Of a stretch of DNA of 18,045 bases, positions 1 through 9,110 are shown one piece after another. The stretch comes from Alphaproteobacteria bacterium. GTDB lineage: Bacteria > Pseudomonadota > Alphaproteobacteria > CAAHEQ01 > UBA3637. The notes under the pieces are model-generated. The model was not told where the DNA came from, made no database searches, and saw only the letters and a list, made by a program, of their open reading frames with translations. The stretch covers positions 1-18,045 of the forward strand of contig CAAHEQ010000036.1 in the NCBI GenBank assembly GCA_900772625.1, read 5' to 3'. The stretch's first letter is position 1; the number at the start of each line of letters is the position of its first letter. Position numbers and translations under genes: made by a program.

Positions 1-45
1 AAAATCAATTACAATCGTCTCAAACAGACATAAAAGGAGGCTATA

Positions 46-930
46 ATGTTGCTATTACTGATTAACCTTGCAGTTATGGGAGCGGTGCTCGGCGCACTTT
101 TAAAGGCTTATTATGAGTTGCCATTTTTACACAACAACCCCGAAATGTCGGGCGGTGTAGCGTTGGTTATTTTGCTCGTATTTTTATGGATTTTCCCAAA
201 ACTGATTTGGCAGATTATCAAGTTTGCCCTTTTTGCATTTGTGGTGCTTTTAATCTGTCAAAAAATGGGGTGGAATATGGATAAATTGCGCTCTGCGCCA
301 AGCGAGGCAGGCAAAAAGCTGGAAGAGCAAGTCCAGCAAATCAAAGACGCTAAAGATACTTTTGACCAAGCCTCCCAAGTGGCAGATGAATTGACCGACC
401 GTGTCACCAGCTCTTACGTGCCTGTCAAAGTATCAAATACGTTGACGGGTAGCGTAATAGAAGTGGACGGTGAACCTCTGATGCTTTATGGCATAGACGC
501 ACCAGACTTATCTCAGCTTTGTTATGATGAAAGGGGTCGCTCATACAGTTGTGGCTTGCAAAGTCAACGCGAGTTAAATAGTATGCTCCGTAGACAAAAA
601 ATCTCTTGCGCAAAACGTGGTAATAACAAGGTTGCGTGCCAAACTGAAGACGGCAGCGATGTCGCTGCAATGATGTTGCACAGCGGTTGGGCTGTGGCTG
701 ATAAATCCGCGCCCAAAGAATATAAGCAAGAAGAAAAATCCGCTTATTTGGCAAAAATTGGCCTGTGGCAAGGCAAGTTTCAAGCACCGTGGGATTGGCG
801 ACAAAAGCACGCAGACAAAGCGCAAAACTATGCAAAAGAGCTGGACGGTGGCAAAAATGAGGCTACGAACAGCAAGAGAACATCGCTGAAATCTTTTTAC
901 AACAACATTAAGAGTATGTTTTTAAAATGA
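46..930 (+). CDS. Membrane-anchored protein with degenerate staphylococcal-nuclease (SNase/thermonuclease)-like domain
   Basis: The 294-residue protein has hydrophobic stretches at about residues 1-22, 37-50 and 54-71, then a charged, probably coiled-coil linker (about 85-120) and an SNase-like domain (about 126-252). The domain is recognisable from LYGIDAPD (147-154), the Cys-Gly near 169-170, the C198 region, HSGWAVAD (212-219) and the closing GLWQGKF...WDWR (239-252). The family reads RLxGIDAPE, supplying catalytic Arg and Glu. Here the Arg is Met146 and the Glu is Asp154, the usual GDT metal-site motif upstream is absent, and the later RYGR-type arginine is not found around 190-198. It is therefore probably not an active nuclease; nucleic-acid or protein binding at the membrane is inference. 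An AGGAGG ribosome site (35-40) supports the start. Its stop overlaps tsaE by ATGA, so it belongs to that operon. Domain family is fairly sure; function unknown. Confidence 0.75.
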   Translation: MLLLLINLAVMGAVLGALLKAYYELPFLHNNPEMSGGVALVILLVFLWIFPKLIWQIIKFALFAFVVLLICQKMGWNMDKLRSAPSEAGKKLEEQVQQIKDAKDTFDQASQVADELTDRVTSSYVPVKVSNTLTGSVIEVDGEPLMLYGIDAPDLSQLCYDERGRSYSCGLQSQRELNSMLRRQKISCAKRGNNKVACQTEDGSDVAAMMLHSGWAVADKSAPKEYKQEEKSAYLAKIGLWQGKFQAPWDWRQKHADKAQNYAKELDGGKNEATNSKRTSLKSFYNNIKSMFLK

Positions 931-1388
931 AATCGATTAGCATTTACAATTTAAATCAAACAAAAGCGTTGGCGGAATCTTTTTCTACCTTGTTGCGTCA
1001 AGGCGACATTGTCGCGCTTTATGGCACGCTTGGGGTCGGTAAAACGGCTTTTACGCGCTTTTTAGTGCAAAAGTTGTGCGGTATGCAAGACGTACCAAGC
1101 CCGACTTTTACCTTGCTGCAAACCTATGACGCAAGCGATTTTGAGATCTTTCACTTTGACCTTTACCGTTTGAAAAAGCCAGAAGAAGCCTTAGAGCTCG
1201 GCATAGAAGATGCATTCTATGATGGTGCTAGCTTGATTGAATGGCCCGAAAAAATGGGACGCTTGTTGCCTAGCAAAAAAATGCTCAAAATCCAAATAGA
1301 CTGCTCGGGTGACAAGCGCACATTTACCTTTTCTTCCGACAATCCTGTCTGGCAAGAAAGGCTCGAGCAATGGGGCCCGAAAGTTTAA
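927..1388 (+). CDS. tsaE: tRNA threonylcarbamoyladenosine biosynthesis ATPase TsaE
   Basis: TsaE is the small cytoplasmic ATPase that works with TsaD and TsaB to place the threonylcarbamoyl group on A37 of ANN-decoding tRNAs (t6A). The 153-residue length is normal. The Walker A is GTLGVGKT (33-40), followed by the family signatures PSPTFTL (57-63), HFDLYR (76-81), ELGIEDAF (90-97) and LIEWPEK (103-109). The start codon lies in an ATGA overlap with the preceding gene, with only a weak AAGAG upstream, so expression probably relies on translational coupling. The next gene, amgK, starts 36 nt downstream. The placement of tsaE before amgK-murU-addBA is common in Alphaproteobacteria. The assignment is secure. 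Confidence 0.96.
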   Translation: MKSISIYNLNQTKALAESFSTLLRQGDIVALYGTLGVGKTAFTRFLVQKLCGMQDVPSPTFTLLQTYDASDFEIFHFDLYRLKKPEEALELGIEDAFYDGASLIEWPEKMGRLLPSKKMLKIQIDCSGDKRTFTFSSDNPVWQERLEQWGPKV

Positions 1389-1424
1389 CAACATCGACAA
1401 AAGCCACAAAGGAAATATACGCTC

Positions 1425-2417
1425 ATGGAACGCGAAAGTTTAATCAATGCTTTTTTAAGTGCGCAAGGCTTATCAACGGCAGAGCTTGAATGGTTGCCCT
1501 CGGATGCTTCTTTTCGGCGCTATGCGCGCATTCAAATAAAGGAAAATAAAAGCTATATTTTAATGGATGCACCGCCCGAAAAAGAGCGCGTCCAACCCTT
1601 TATTCTGATTGATGAGCTGTTGCGTGCAAACGATTTAAGCGCGCCTGAAATCTATGCAAAAGATGAAAAAAATGGGCTGTTGCTATTGGAGGACTTTGGG
1701 AACAATTCTTATGCGCACCTCATCGGGCAAGGCGCTGATGAGGCAGAGCTTTACGACACGGCGCTGCAGGCGCTGTTTCAAATCGCACAAATAAAAAACA
1801 TACCGCAAAGCGTGCCTGATTATTACCAAAACTGGACGGACAATGGGTTGATGTGTTTTTTGGATTGGTTTATGCCTTGCTGCCTTAATCGGGCGCTCTC
1901 AAACGATGAAAAGCAATCGTTTATGGATATCTTTCACGCTCTGTTTAAATCAATCGAGGCCACAGAAAAAGGGCTGATTTTGCTTGATTTTCACATTGAC
2001 AATATGATTTTGCTTGACAGAATAGGCGCAAAAGCGTGTGGCTTGCTTGACTTTCAAGATGCGCATTTTGGACCGCTGGCGTACGATCTGGTCTCTTTAA
2101 TCGAAGATGCCAGACGCGATATTTCACCAAAGCTTCAGGCGCGCTTATTTACCAGCTATTGTAGTCAAAGCTTTATCAAGGACAAAGAGCTTTTTGAGCG
2201 CGCTTATCATATTTTGGCCGTCAAGCGCCATTTGCGCGTTATTGGCGTGTTTGTTCGCCTTTACTTGCGTGACGGAAAGGACAAGTATTTAAAGCACCTT
2301 GCGCGTGTCTGGCGATTGTTGGAAACGCACTTAAGCCAGCCTTACTTGAGCGATTTAAATGCGTGGCTGGATCGATATGTTGCGCTTGATAAAAGAGGAG
2401 GCTTTCCATGCCCATAA
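1425..2417 (+). CDS. amgK: N-acetylmuramate/N-acetylglucosamine anomeric kinase AmgK (aminoglycoside-phosphotransferase fold)
   Basis: AmgK phosphorylates C1 of MurNAc (or GlcNAc) to give the alpha-1-phosphate, the first step of the cell-wall recycling shortcut to UDP-MurNAc. The 330-residue protein has an N-terminal nucleotide-binding lobe with SFRRY (29-33) and LLLLEDFG (85-92). The catalytic segment is LLDFHIDN (186-193), with D188 as probable base and N193 as metal ligand. It is followed by LLDFQDAHFGPLAYDL (207-222), where D209 fits the second metal-binding Asp and the DFQDAxxGPxxYDL pattern is typical of this branch of the phosphotransferase family. An AAAGGA at 1408-1413 precedes the ATG. 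The 3' end overlaps murU by 10 nt, the partner that uses its product. Substrate is inferred from that pairing and family resemblance. Confidence 0.9.
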   Translation: MERESLINAFLSAQGLSTAELEWLPSDASFRRYARIQIKENKSYILMDAPPEKERVQPFILIDELLRANDLSAPEIYAKDEKNGLLLLEDFGNNSYAHLIGQGADEAELYDTALQALFQIAQIKNIPQSVPDYYQNWTDNGLMCFLDWFMPCCLNRALSNDEKQSFMDIFHALFKSIEATEKGLILLDFHIDNMILLDRIGAKACGLLDFQDAHFGPLAYDLVSLIEDARRDISPKLQARLFTSYCSQSFIKDKELFERAYHILAVKRHLRVIGVFVRLYLRDGKDKYLKHLARVWRLLETHLSQPYLSDLNAWLDRYVALDKRGGFPCP

Positions 2418-3133
2418 TTCCAAAAGTTGCTTTTATTTTGGCGGCTGGTCGCGGCAAGCGTATGCAGCATTTGACGGACGCCACCCCTAAACCGTTGATT
2501 AAAGTGAAAGGCAAGTGCTTGATCGATTATGTGGTCGAAAAAATTAAGCGTCTTGGCATTCGCATATGCTATGTCAACTTGCATTATTGCGGCGAGCAAA
2601 TCCGCGCTCACCTTGCCCAAACGTTTCCCGACATCGAGTGGCACTTTGTGTGGGATTGGTGCGAAGGATTGGAAACGGGTGGCGGCATCCAGCAAGTCAT
2701 AGACGAAATTACGCCTCTTGCACCCGATGGATTTTTTGTGTTTAACAGTGACACGATTTGGACAGATACAACCCCCTCTGCGCTTGTTAAAATGCAAGAA
2801 AAGTTTAATCCAAAAACGGATGATATTTTGCTTCTTTTCGAACCAAAAGAAAACGTCCAACCACCCGAGGACGGCAATTACTTTATTGAAAATGGCACAC
2901 CCAGACGGCAAAAAAAAGGCGATGTCAATATTCCTTATTTATATGCAGGCGTGATGATAATTAAGCCTTCTGCTTTTGACGGAATTGAAAGAAAACCTTT
3001 TACAGTCAGAGACTTATTTGACAAAGCTGAACAATCGCATAAACTTAACTTTTTCATTCATTCAGGGCGCTTTTTCCATGTCGGCACGCCGCTTGGACTT
3101 GAAATGGCCGAAAGATCAGAGGACGTCAAATGA
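2408..3133 (+). CDS. murU: N-acetylmuramate-alpha-1-phosphate uridylyltransferase MurU
   Basis: This nucleotidyltransferase uses UTP and MurNAc-1-phosphate to make UDP-MurNAc, bypassing the MurA/MurB steps during peptidoglycan recycling. The 241-residue sequence shows the sugar-nucleotidyltransferase signature FILAAGRGKRM near the N-terminus, KPLIKVKGKCLIDY, the LETGGGI motif and the metal-binding FNSDTIW. Later, YLYAGVMII and the FFHVGTP segment near the C-terminus match the family layout. Length fits short MurU/HddC-type enzymes that lack the hexapeptide acetyltransferase tail. A strong AGAGGAGG lies just before the ATG, inside the end of amgK, and the stop overlaps addB in ATGA. The context with amgK makes MurU far more likely than glucose-1-phosphate transferases of the same fold. 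Confidence 0.9.
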   Translation: MPIIPKVAFILAAGRGKRMQHLTDATPKPLIKVKGKCLIDYVVEKIKRLGIRICYVNLHYCGEQIRAHLAQTFPDIEWHFVWDWCEGLETGGGIQQVIDEITPLAPDGFFVFNSDTIWTDTTPSALVKMQEKFNPKTDDILLLFEPKENVQPPEDGNYFIENGTPRRQKKGDVNIPYLYAGVMIIKPSAFDGIERKPFTVRDLFDKAEQSHKLNFFIHSGRFFHVGTPLGLEMAERSEDVK

Positions 3134-5940
3134 TTTATTCTGTTTTATCCACGCTTTCATTTTGTGACTTTTTGGCCGAACACTTAATTACGCAGTCAAA
3201 AGACAACGTTTGGGGAATGTCACAAATTACCATTTATGTGCCAACCAACCGTGCGGCAAAGACGCTTAAAGAGGCTTTTTTGCGACATTCAAATAAACAA
3301 ACATTGCTTTTGCCAACCATTGTTTCTTTTGCGAATTTGGACAGCTTTGCCTCCAACGTGCCCGAAGCAATTACACCCCTTGAACGACAGCTGATTTTAA
3401 GCAAGCTTATCTTGCAAAAGTCACCGATGGGCGAGGACAAAGCATTTGCTTTGGCGGCGGACTTGGCCTTGTTAATTGATGAGTTTCATCACTATGAAGT
3501 TGATTTTGAAAAACTTAAAAATATCCCGCCCGAAAACTTTGCAGCGCATTGGCAACAAACGCTGGACTTTTTGGAAATAGTGCAAACGCACTGGCCTCGC
3601 ATTTTGGCCGAACGAGGACAACTTGACCCAGCTTTACGGCAAATCAGGTTGATTGAAAATCAAATTGCTGCATGGCAAAAAGCACCGCCTCAAACGCCTG
3701 TATTAGCTCTTGGCTTTACTGGCGGTTTACCAATTATCGAAAAGTTTTTAAAAGCGATTTGCGCCCTACCCCATGGCGATATTTATATTCCCAATATTGA
3801 CACGTGTTTAAAAGATGATGTGTGGGACAAATTGGACGAAACACATCCGCAATTTTTGATTAAACATTTGCTGGATACGTTGAACGTCAAGCGCTCAGAA
3901 ATTACACAAATCACACCGATGAATGCACGTTTTGCGTTGTTGTCCGAAGCCCTTAAACCCGCCGCATGTACAAACGATTGGCAATATGATTTAAACATTG
4001 ATCCAAAAGCGCTTCAAAACGTGCAACGCATTGATTGCAAAACGCCGCAAACGGAGGCTTTTGAAATTGCGTGTTTGTTGCGTCAAGCGCTTGAAACACC
4101 CGAAAAAACAGCAGCTCTTGTCACAAATGATCGCCAGCTGGCGCGCCGCGTCAAAGTCCAAATGCAAAAGTGGGGAATCTTGCTTGATGATTCAGCAGGT
4201 ATGCCGCTTTCCAACACGCCGATTGGGACTTTTTTGATTTTGCTGGCCGAATGTTTTGCGCACCCGTCTTCAACCAATATGCTGGCATTGCTCAAGCACC
4301 CGCTGACGCTGGACGGGCACGAGTTCAACGCTTTTCGCAAAAGCTTGCACGAGATTGAAAAAAAAGCACGCAAAGATGCTATGCCATTTCAAATCAAGTT
4401 GAATGCCGATGTGGATAGCTTTGCTTGCTTTTTTGCAAACCCTGTACGCGTGCCAAAGCAAGTGCTGATCAATGCACACTTGAGCTTAGCAGAGCAATTA
4501 GCGCAAAGCCAAGACAAGTCTGGCTCCGAGCGTATGTGGGCAAAAGAGGCGGGACAGGCTGCCTCGGATCTTTTCACGGACTTGCTTTCATGCGCCGACA
4601 TTTTGGGAGATATTGAACCTTTATCATACCCCGCGTGGATTAAAGCAGTACTTGACACCGTGACGGTCAGGCCGCGCTATGGTATGCACCCGCGTTTGGA
4701 TATTTTGGGACCGATTGAGGCGAGATTACAGCAACCCGACCTTGTCATTATCGGCGAAGTCAATGAGGACTCTTTCCCAAGCGTACCCAATGCGGACGCG
4801 TTTATCAACAGACCCATGCGCGTGTTATGTCAAATGCCCTTGCCCGAGGAAAAAATTGGCGTTTCGGCACAAGACTTTACGCATCTGTTCCAAGCAAAAG
4901 AAGTGATTTTGACCAGAGCACAAAAAGTGGACGGCACACCGACTATTCAATCGCGTTGGCTGGCCAGAATGGAGGCTGTGCTTGCTAAGGAAGGCATTAC
5001 TTTTAACCCTCTGTCAGAGCGCTTTGGCCAGGCGGCTTTGCGCACAAATGATTTTCAACCTGCTCCGCAGCCTAAACCTACACCCCGAAGTGACAAGCGC
5101 CCGACAAAGTTATCCATCTCGGATATTTGCGCGCTTTTGTCTGACCCTTATATCGTTTATGCCAAAAAAGTGTTGCGATTAAACAAGTTGGAGGATTTGG
5201 ACGAACCATTAACGCCCGCCCAATTCGGCACAGCGTTACATAATGCTTTTGCAAAGTTTGCCCTGCTGCCCGAAACAGAGCAAACGTATGAAGAGCTTGT
5301 CAAGCTGGGGCGTATCGAGTTGGCAGAACAAGGCATTACCGAACAAAATAGCGGCTTTTATTATCCGCGACTTGATTGTGTGGCTAAATGGTTTGTCAAA
5401 ACGCAAAGCGAGCTTTTGCCATACATTTCAAAGATTTATACGGAAGTGACGGGCATAACAGAGCTTTCTCTTGCTGATGGCACGGCGATGAAGCTTGAAG
5501 GCAGAGCCGACCGCATTGATGTATTAAAAGACTCCTCAATCCGCATCATCGATTATAAAACAGGGCAAGCTCCGTCCGCCAAAAAAGTGGTGGCAGGCTT
5601 TGCGCCTCAGCTGCCCTTAGAGGCATGGCTGATAAGCCAAAAAGCTTTTGCAGACATCAAAGAAGACTTGCGTGCGTTTACATTGGAATACTGGCAACTT
5701 TCTGACAAAATCTATGGCGGCAAGCAAACGGCCGTGCTGAAATGTCCCTCTGAGGAAATGGTCGCGACGCAGTTGGCAGGAATCGAGCAAAACTTGCGAC
5801 AACTGTTGGAGCGCTATCATCAAACGGCACAGCCTTACACCGCGTGCCCGAATCCTAAATACGCGCCCAAATATAATGATTATGCCCACCTTGAGCGCAC
5901 TGCCGAATGGCAAACAGAAGACGAAGGAGACGAACAATGA
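3130..5940 (+). CDS. addB: AddB subunit of the AddAB double-strand-break repair helicase-nuclease (alphaproteobacterial type)
   Basis: AddB partners AddA in processing double-strand DNA ends for RecA-dependent repair. The 936-residue length fits the alphaproteobacterial type. The N-terminus IYVPTNRAAKTLKEAF corresponds to the degenerate helicase domain of this type, without an intact Walker A. A C-terminal RecB-family PD-(D/E)XK nuclease domain is clear: FGTALHNAFAKF before it, GRADRID with D794 and D797, and IDYKTG with D808 and K810, which provide the DxK catalytic core. The C-terminal DYAHLERTAEW also fits the family. The gene begins in an ATGA overlap with murU behind AGAGGA (3118-3123) and ends in an ATGA overlap with addA. 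A GTG or later Met start is possible but the SD supports this one. Confidence 0.94.
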   Translation: MIYSVLSTLSFCDFLAEHLITQSKDNVWGMSQITIYVPTNRAAKTLKEAFLRHSNKQTLLLPTIVSFANLDSFASNVPEAITPLERQLILSKLILQKSPMGEDKAFALAADLALLIDEFHHYEVDFEKLKNIPPENFAAHWQQTLDFLEIVQTHWPRILAERGQLDPALRQIRLIENQIAAWQKAPPQTPVLALGFTGGLPIIEKFLKAICALPHGDIYIPNIDTCLKDDVWDKLDETHPQFLIKHLLDTLNVKRSEITQITPMNARFALLSEALKPAACTNDWQYDLNIDPKALQNVQRIDCKTPQTEAFEIACLLRQALETPEKTAALVTNDRQLARRVKVQMQKWGILLDDSAGMPLSNTPIGTFLILLAECFAHPSSTNMLALLKHPLTLDGHEFNAFRKSLHEIEKKARKDAMPFQIKLNADVDSFACFFANPVRVPKQVLINAHLSLAEQLAQSQDKSGSERMWAKEAGQAASDLFTDLLSCADILGDIEPLSYPAWIKAVLDTVTVRPRYGMHPRLDILGPIEARLQQPDLVIIGEVNEDSFPSVPNADAFINRPMRVLCQMPLPEEKIGVSAQDFTHLFQAKEVILTRAQKVDGTPTIQSRWLARMEAVLAKEGITFNPLSERFGQAALRTNDFQPAPQPKPTPRSDKRPTKLSISDICALLSDPYIVYAKKVLRLNKLEDLDEPLTPAQFGTALHNAFAKFALLPETEQTYEELVKLGRIELAEQGITEQNSGFYYPRLDCVAKWFVKTQSELLPYISKIYTEVTGITELSLADGTAMKLEGRADRIDVLKDSSIRIIDYKTGQAPSAKKVVAGFAPQLPLEAWLISQKAFADIKEDLRAFTLEYWQLSDKIYGGKQTAVLKCPSEEMVATQLAGIEQNLRQLLERYHQTAQPYTACPNPKYAPKYNDYAHLERTAEWQTEDEGDEQ

Positions 5941-8900
5941 GTAAGTCAACCGACCTTTCAAACATAGCGACAATCGCGCAAAAGAAAGCTGCCAATCCTT
6001 TTGTTTCGGCATGGGTATCAGCCTCAGCAGGATCGGGCAAAACCAAAGTATTGACCGACCGCGTTTTGCGATTGTTGCTGGCGGGCAATGCGCCCGAAAC
6101 AATTTTGTGCTTGACCTATACAAAAGCCGCCGCCGCCGAAATGTCAATTCGTTTAAGCAAAAGCTTGCGCGAGTGGATTGGGCTTGACGATAACGCCTTG
6201 CGTGCCCGATTGATCCAGCTGACCGATGAAGAGGACGAAGACGTTTTAAATGCTCAGCTTAAATTAGCACGCACTTTGTTTGCCAGACTTTTGGACGTCA
6301 AAGGCGGTATGAAAATTATGACGATTCACGGCTTTTGCCAAAGCTTGCTCAAGCGTTTTCCTCTGGAGGCTGATGTATCGCCTTCATTTGAAGTGGTGGA
6401 AGATACTGTGGCGCAAAGCCTGCTCAATGCGTGCATTAAAAAGACAATACAAAATCCTTTATTTAACAAAGAGTTATATGAGCTTTCTCAATTTTTAGAT
6501 GAAGCAACTTTAACCGAGTTTTTACTTCACATCCGATCCTATCAAGCCAGCTTTGAAAACTTGACTAGCCACTTTTCTGGCCTTGCACTGGACGAGCAGA
6601 TTTATCGTAATTTGGGGCTTAAATTATCCACCTCGGCCGACAGTATCAAGCGCGCTTTTACCGAACCTGAAAACTTTGATGCATTTGTCGATCAGTACTT
6701 AACCAAAACACACACTGTCCGCGACAAGATTATCAAAAAAGGTACGGATGAAGACCGCCAAACGGCTAAAGCGCTTATCGAGGCTTTGGATAAATTAAAA
6801 TCCCTGACGGTTGCCAAAGCAACCTGTGCCCTGATCCACATCGTTTTAGAGGTGTTAAGTCAGTACACAATGCTGAAAAATCAAAAAGGCTTGCTTGACT
6901 ACACGGATTTGATTTTAAAAACATCGGCTTTGCTTTGCGAAAAAGATATGACCGCGTGGGTTTTATACAAACTGGACGGCGGTATCGATCACATTTTGTT
7001 GGATGAAGCACAAGACTCTGGCCCAGAACAATGGTCGATTATTCGCGCGCTGAGCGAAGAGTTTTTTGCTGGCGCGGGACACAAAGATGATAAAATCCGC
7101 ACCTTGTTTGCCGTGGGCGACAAAAAGCAATCCATTTACCGCTTTCAAGGCGCGGACGCGAACGAATTTGAAAAAATGCGTCAATTTTTTAAATTACGCA
7201 TTACTGCATCGGAAAACATATTTGAAGATGTGCAAATGAATGTTTCATTTCGCTCTGCGCAACCTGTGCTGGATATGGTGAACTTGTTGCTTGAAAATAA
7301 GCAAGCGCGATCGGGTGTTTTAATGGCCGATGAAAAAGCGACCCACTTTGCGCATCGACAAGGTGAAGCAGGACGGGTTGAGATTTGGCCTTTGGAAGAA
7401 GCTCCTGAAAAGCTCGAAGAGCCAGATCCGTGGAATATGGCGGACAACTTGCAAGCACAACTTCCTGCGGTTGCTAAAATATCCACCAAAATTGCCGAAC
7501 GCATTTCCAATATGCTTAAAAATAAGGAAATCTTAGAGTCCCAAAACCGCCCTATTCAAGCGGGCGACATTATGATTTTAGTGCGCTCACGCGATCGTCA
7601 ATCACTTGTCAGCGAGCTGGTCAAAGCGCTAAAAAAACACGACATTCCTGTTGCGGGTGTGGACAGGCTTGTTTTAAATGCTCATATCGCGGTGCAAGAT
7701 TTAACTTCTTTGGCCGAGTTTTTGCTGTTGCCCGACAACGATTTGAATTTAGCCGAAATCCTTAAAAGCCCCTTGTTCGAACTTTCGGAAGAAGAGTTGT
7801 TCGATTTATGTTATGAACGCAAAGGCTCGTTGTGGGCAAGTGTTGCAGCTAAGCGCCCCGATATTTATGCCCTGCTAAAGGATTTGCTGGACAAAACCGA
7901 CACGATGCCACCGTTCGAATTATTTTCATACGTGCTGGATACGTTGGGTTATCGTGATAAGTTTTTGCGCCGTTTGGGACAAGAAACGAACGAAATGTTG
8001 GACGAGCTGTTGAACCTTGCGCTGAACTTTGAAAAGCAAAATATGCCGTCCTTGCAAAGCTTTGTGCAGTTTTTAAAAACGGACAATATCGAAATTAAAC
8101 GCGATTTGGATAATAACCAAATCAATGCTGTTCGAATTATGACGATTCATGGCTCAAAAGGCTTGCAATCACGCATCGTTTTTATGCCTGATACCTTTTC
8201 AAAAGTCAAGCACGCCGAAAGTTTTTTATGGAAAAACGGCTTACCCATATGGGTGCCAAAGGCCGCTTTTCGTTCCGAACTATGCCTCAAGGCGCAAAAT
8301 GAAATCATCGCCGAGGACGATCAAGAATATAATCGCTTGCTTTATGTCGCCTTAACGCGCGCGCAAGACAGGCTTTACATTGCAGGCTTTAAAACGGGAC
8401 GCAATCCGCCCGAGGAGAATTGGTACAACTTAATCGCGGCCTCGGCACCTGCTTACCGAGCTGACACGGGCGCCGTGATTGACGCGCCTCAGACAGTCGC
8501 TACCGCCCCAAAACAAGCGCTGCAAGAGATGCCGCAAGCGCCATTTAAGCTGCCTGCGTGGTATTTTACCCCCGCGCCACAAGAGCCCATGCCATCAAAA
8601 CCGCTTTCGCCCTCTAAGCTGACGGAAGAGCCCGCAGCCCCATCGCCTCTTTCTCCCGAGCAAGAAAAGGCTATGCGCCGCGGATCGTTTATTCATAAGT
8701 TATTGCAGTATTTGCCGAATGTGCCAACTTCTGCCAGAGCCGAGTTTATTGCCCAAAACACGCCTTCCGACATTGTTGTGCCGGCTTCGTTAATCGACAT
8801 TTTGCAAAAGCCAGAAATGCAGATTTTATTTGGCGAAAATTCGCGTTCGGAAGTGCCGATTGTCGGCGTGACCAGTGACGGTAAAGTCATCAGCGGACAA

Positions 8901-9110
8901 ATCGATCGGCTTGTCGTCACTGATGATGAAGTGTTAATCATTGATTATAAAACAAACCGTTATCCGCCTCAAAGGATTGAAGACGTGCCCGAAAGTTATT
9001 TAGAGCAAATCAAAGCATATAAAGACTTGCTTAAAAACATTTTTTCGTGTAAAAAAATAAGATGTTTCTTATTGTGGACAACAGACGCAACGTTAATGGA
9101 GATAAAATGA
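5937..9110 (+). CDS. addA: AddA subunit: UvrD-like helicase and RecB-type nuclease of AddAB
   Basis: AddA is the ATP-driven motor and second nuclease of AddAB. From the ATG at 5937 it is 1057 residues. Helicase motifs in order are ASAGSGKT (Walker A, 29-36), DEAQD (356-360), GDKKQSIYRFQGAD (from about 394), MTIHGSKGLQ and YVALTRAQDRLYI. The C-terminal nuclease has RGSFIHKLLQ, GQIDR with D990 and IDYKTN with D1003 and K1005. A start 10 codons upstream (5907) is open but adds an arginine-rich run and ignores the AAGGAG at 5924-5929, so 5937, in an ATGA overlap with addB, is preferred. The stop overlaps the next start by ATGA. In many alphaproteobacteria trxA follows addA; here a lipoprotein gene does. 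Confidence 0.96.
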   Translation: MSKSTDLSNIATIAQKKAANPFVSAWVSASAGSGKTKVLTDRVLRLLLAGNAPETILCLTYTKAAAAEMSIRLSKSLREWIGLDDNALRARLIQLTDEEDEDVLNAQLKLARTLFARLLDVKGGMKIMTIHGFCQSLLKRFPLEADVSPSFEVVEDTVAQSLLNACIKKTIQNPLFNKELYELSQFLDEATLTEFLLHIRSYQASFENLTSHFSGLALDEQIYRNLGLKLSTSADSIKRAFTEPENFDAFVDQYLTKTHTVRDKIIKKGTDEDRQTAKALIEALDKLKSLTVAKATCALIHIVLEVLSQYTMLKNQKGLLDYTDLILKTSALLCEKDMTAWVLYKLDGGIDHILLDEAQDSGPEQWSIIRALSEEFFAGAGHKDDKIRTLFAVGDKKQSIYRFQGADANEFEKMRQFFKLRITASENIFEDVQMNVSFRSAQPVLDMVNLLLENKQARSGVLMADEKATHFAHRQGEAGRVEIWPLEEAPEKLEEPDPWNMADNLQAQLPAVAKISTKIAERISNMLKNKEILESQNRPIQAGDIMILVRSRDRQSLVSELVKALKKHDIPVAGVDRLVLNAHIAVQDLTSLAEFLLLPDNDLNLAEILKSPLFELSEEELFDLCYERKGSLWASVAAKRPDIYALLKDLLDKTDTMPPFELFSYVLDTLGYRDKFLRRLGQETNEMLDELLNLALNFEKQNMPSLQSFVQFLKTDNIEIKRDLDNNQINAVRIMTIHGSKGLQSRIVFMPDTFSKVKHAESFLWKNGLPIWVPKAAFRSELCLKAQNEIIAEDDQEYNRLLYVALTRAQDRLYIAGFKTGRNPPEENWYNLIAASAPAYRADTGAVIDAPQTVATAPKQALQEMPQAPFKLPAWYFTPAPQEPMPSKPLSPSKLTEEPAAPSPLSPEQEKAMRRGSFIHKLLQYLPNVPTSARAEFIAQNTPSDIVVPASLIDILQKPEMQILFGENSRSEVPIVGVTSDGKVISGQIDRLVVTDDEVLIIDYKTNRYPPQRIEDVPESYLEQIKAYKDLLKNIFSCKKIRCFLLWTTDATLMEIK

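Noticed and set aside
2342..2911. Minus-strand open frame of 189 codons opposite murU
   Set aside because: It lies fully across the amgK/murU coding region, has no recognisable motif or ribosome site, and the plus-strand frames carry clear family signatures.
5617..6147. Minus-strand open frame of 176 codons across the addB/addA junction
   Set aside because: Shadow of two well-supported genes; composition is rich in Arg, Leu and Cys as expected of an antisense frame, with no family signature.
7181..7510. Minus-strand open frame of 109 codons rich in Ser and Cys inside addA
   Set aside because: Antisense to a conserved helicase region; low-complexity composition typical of a shadow frame.
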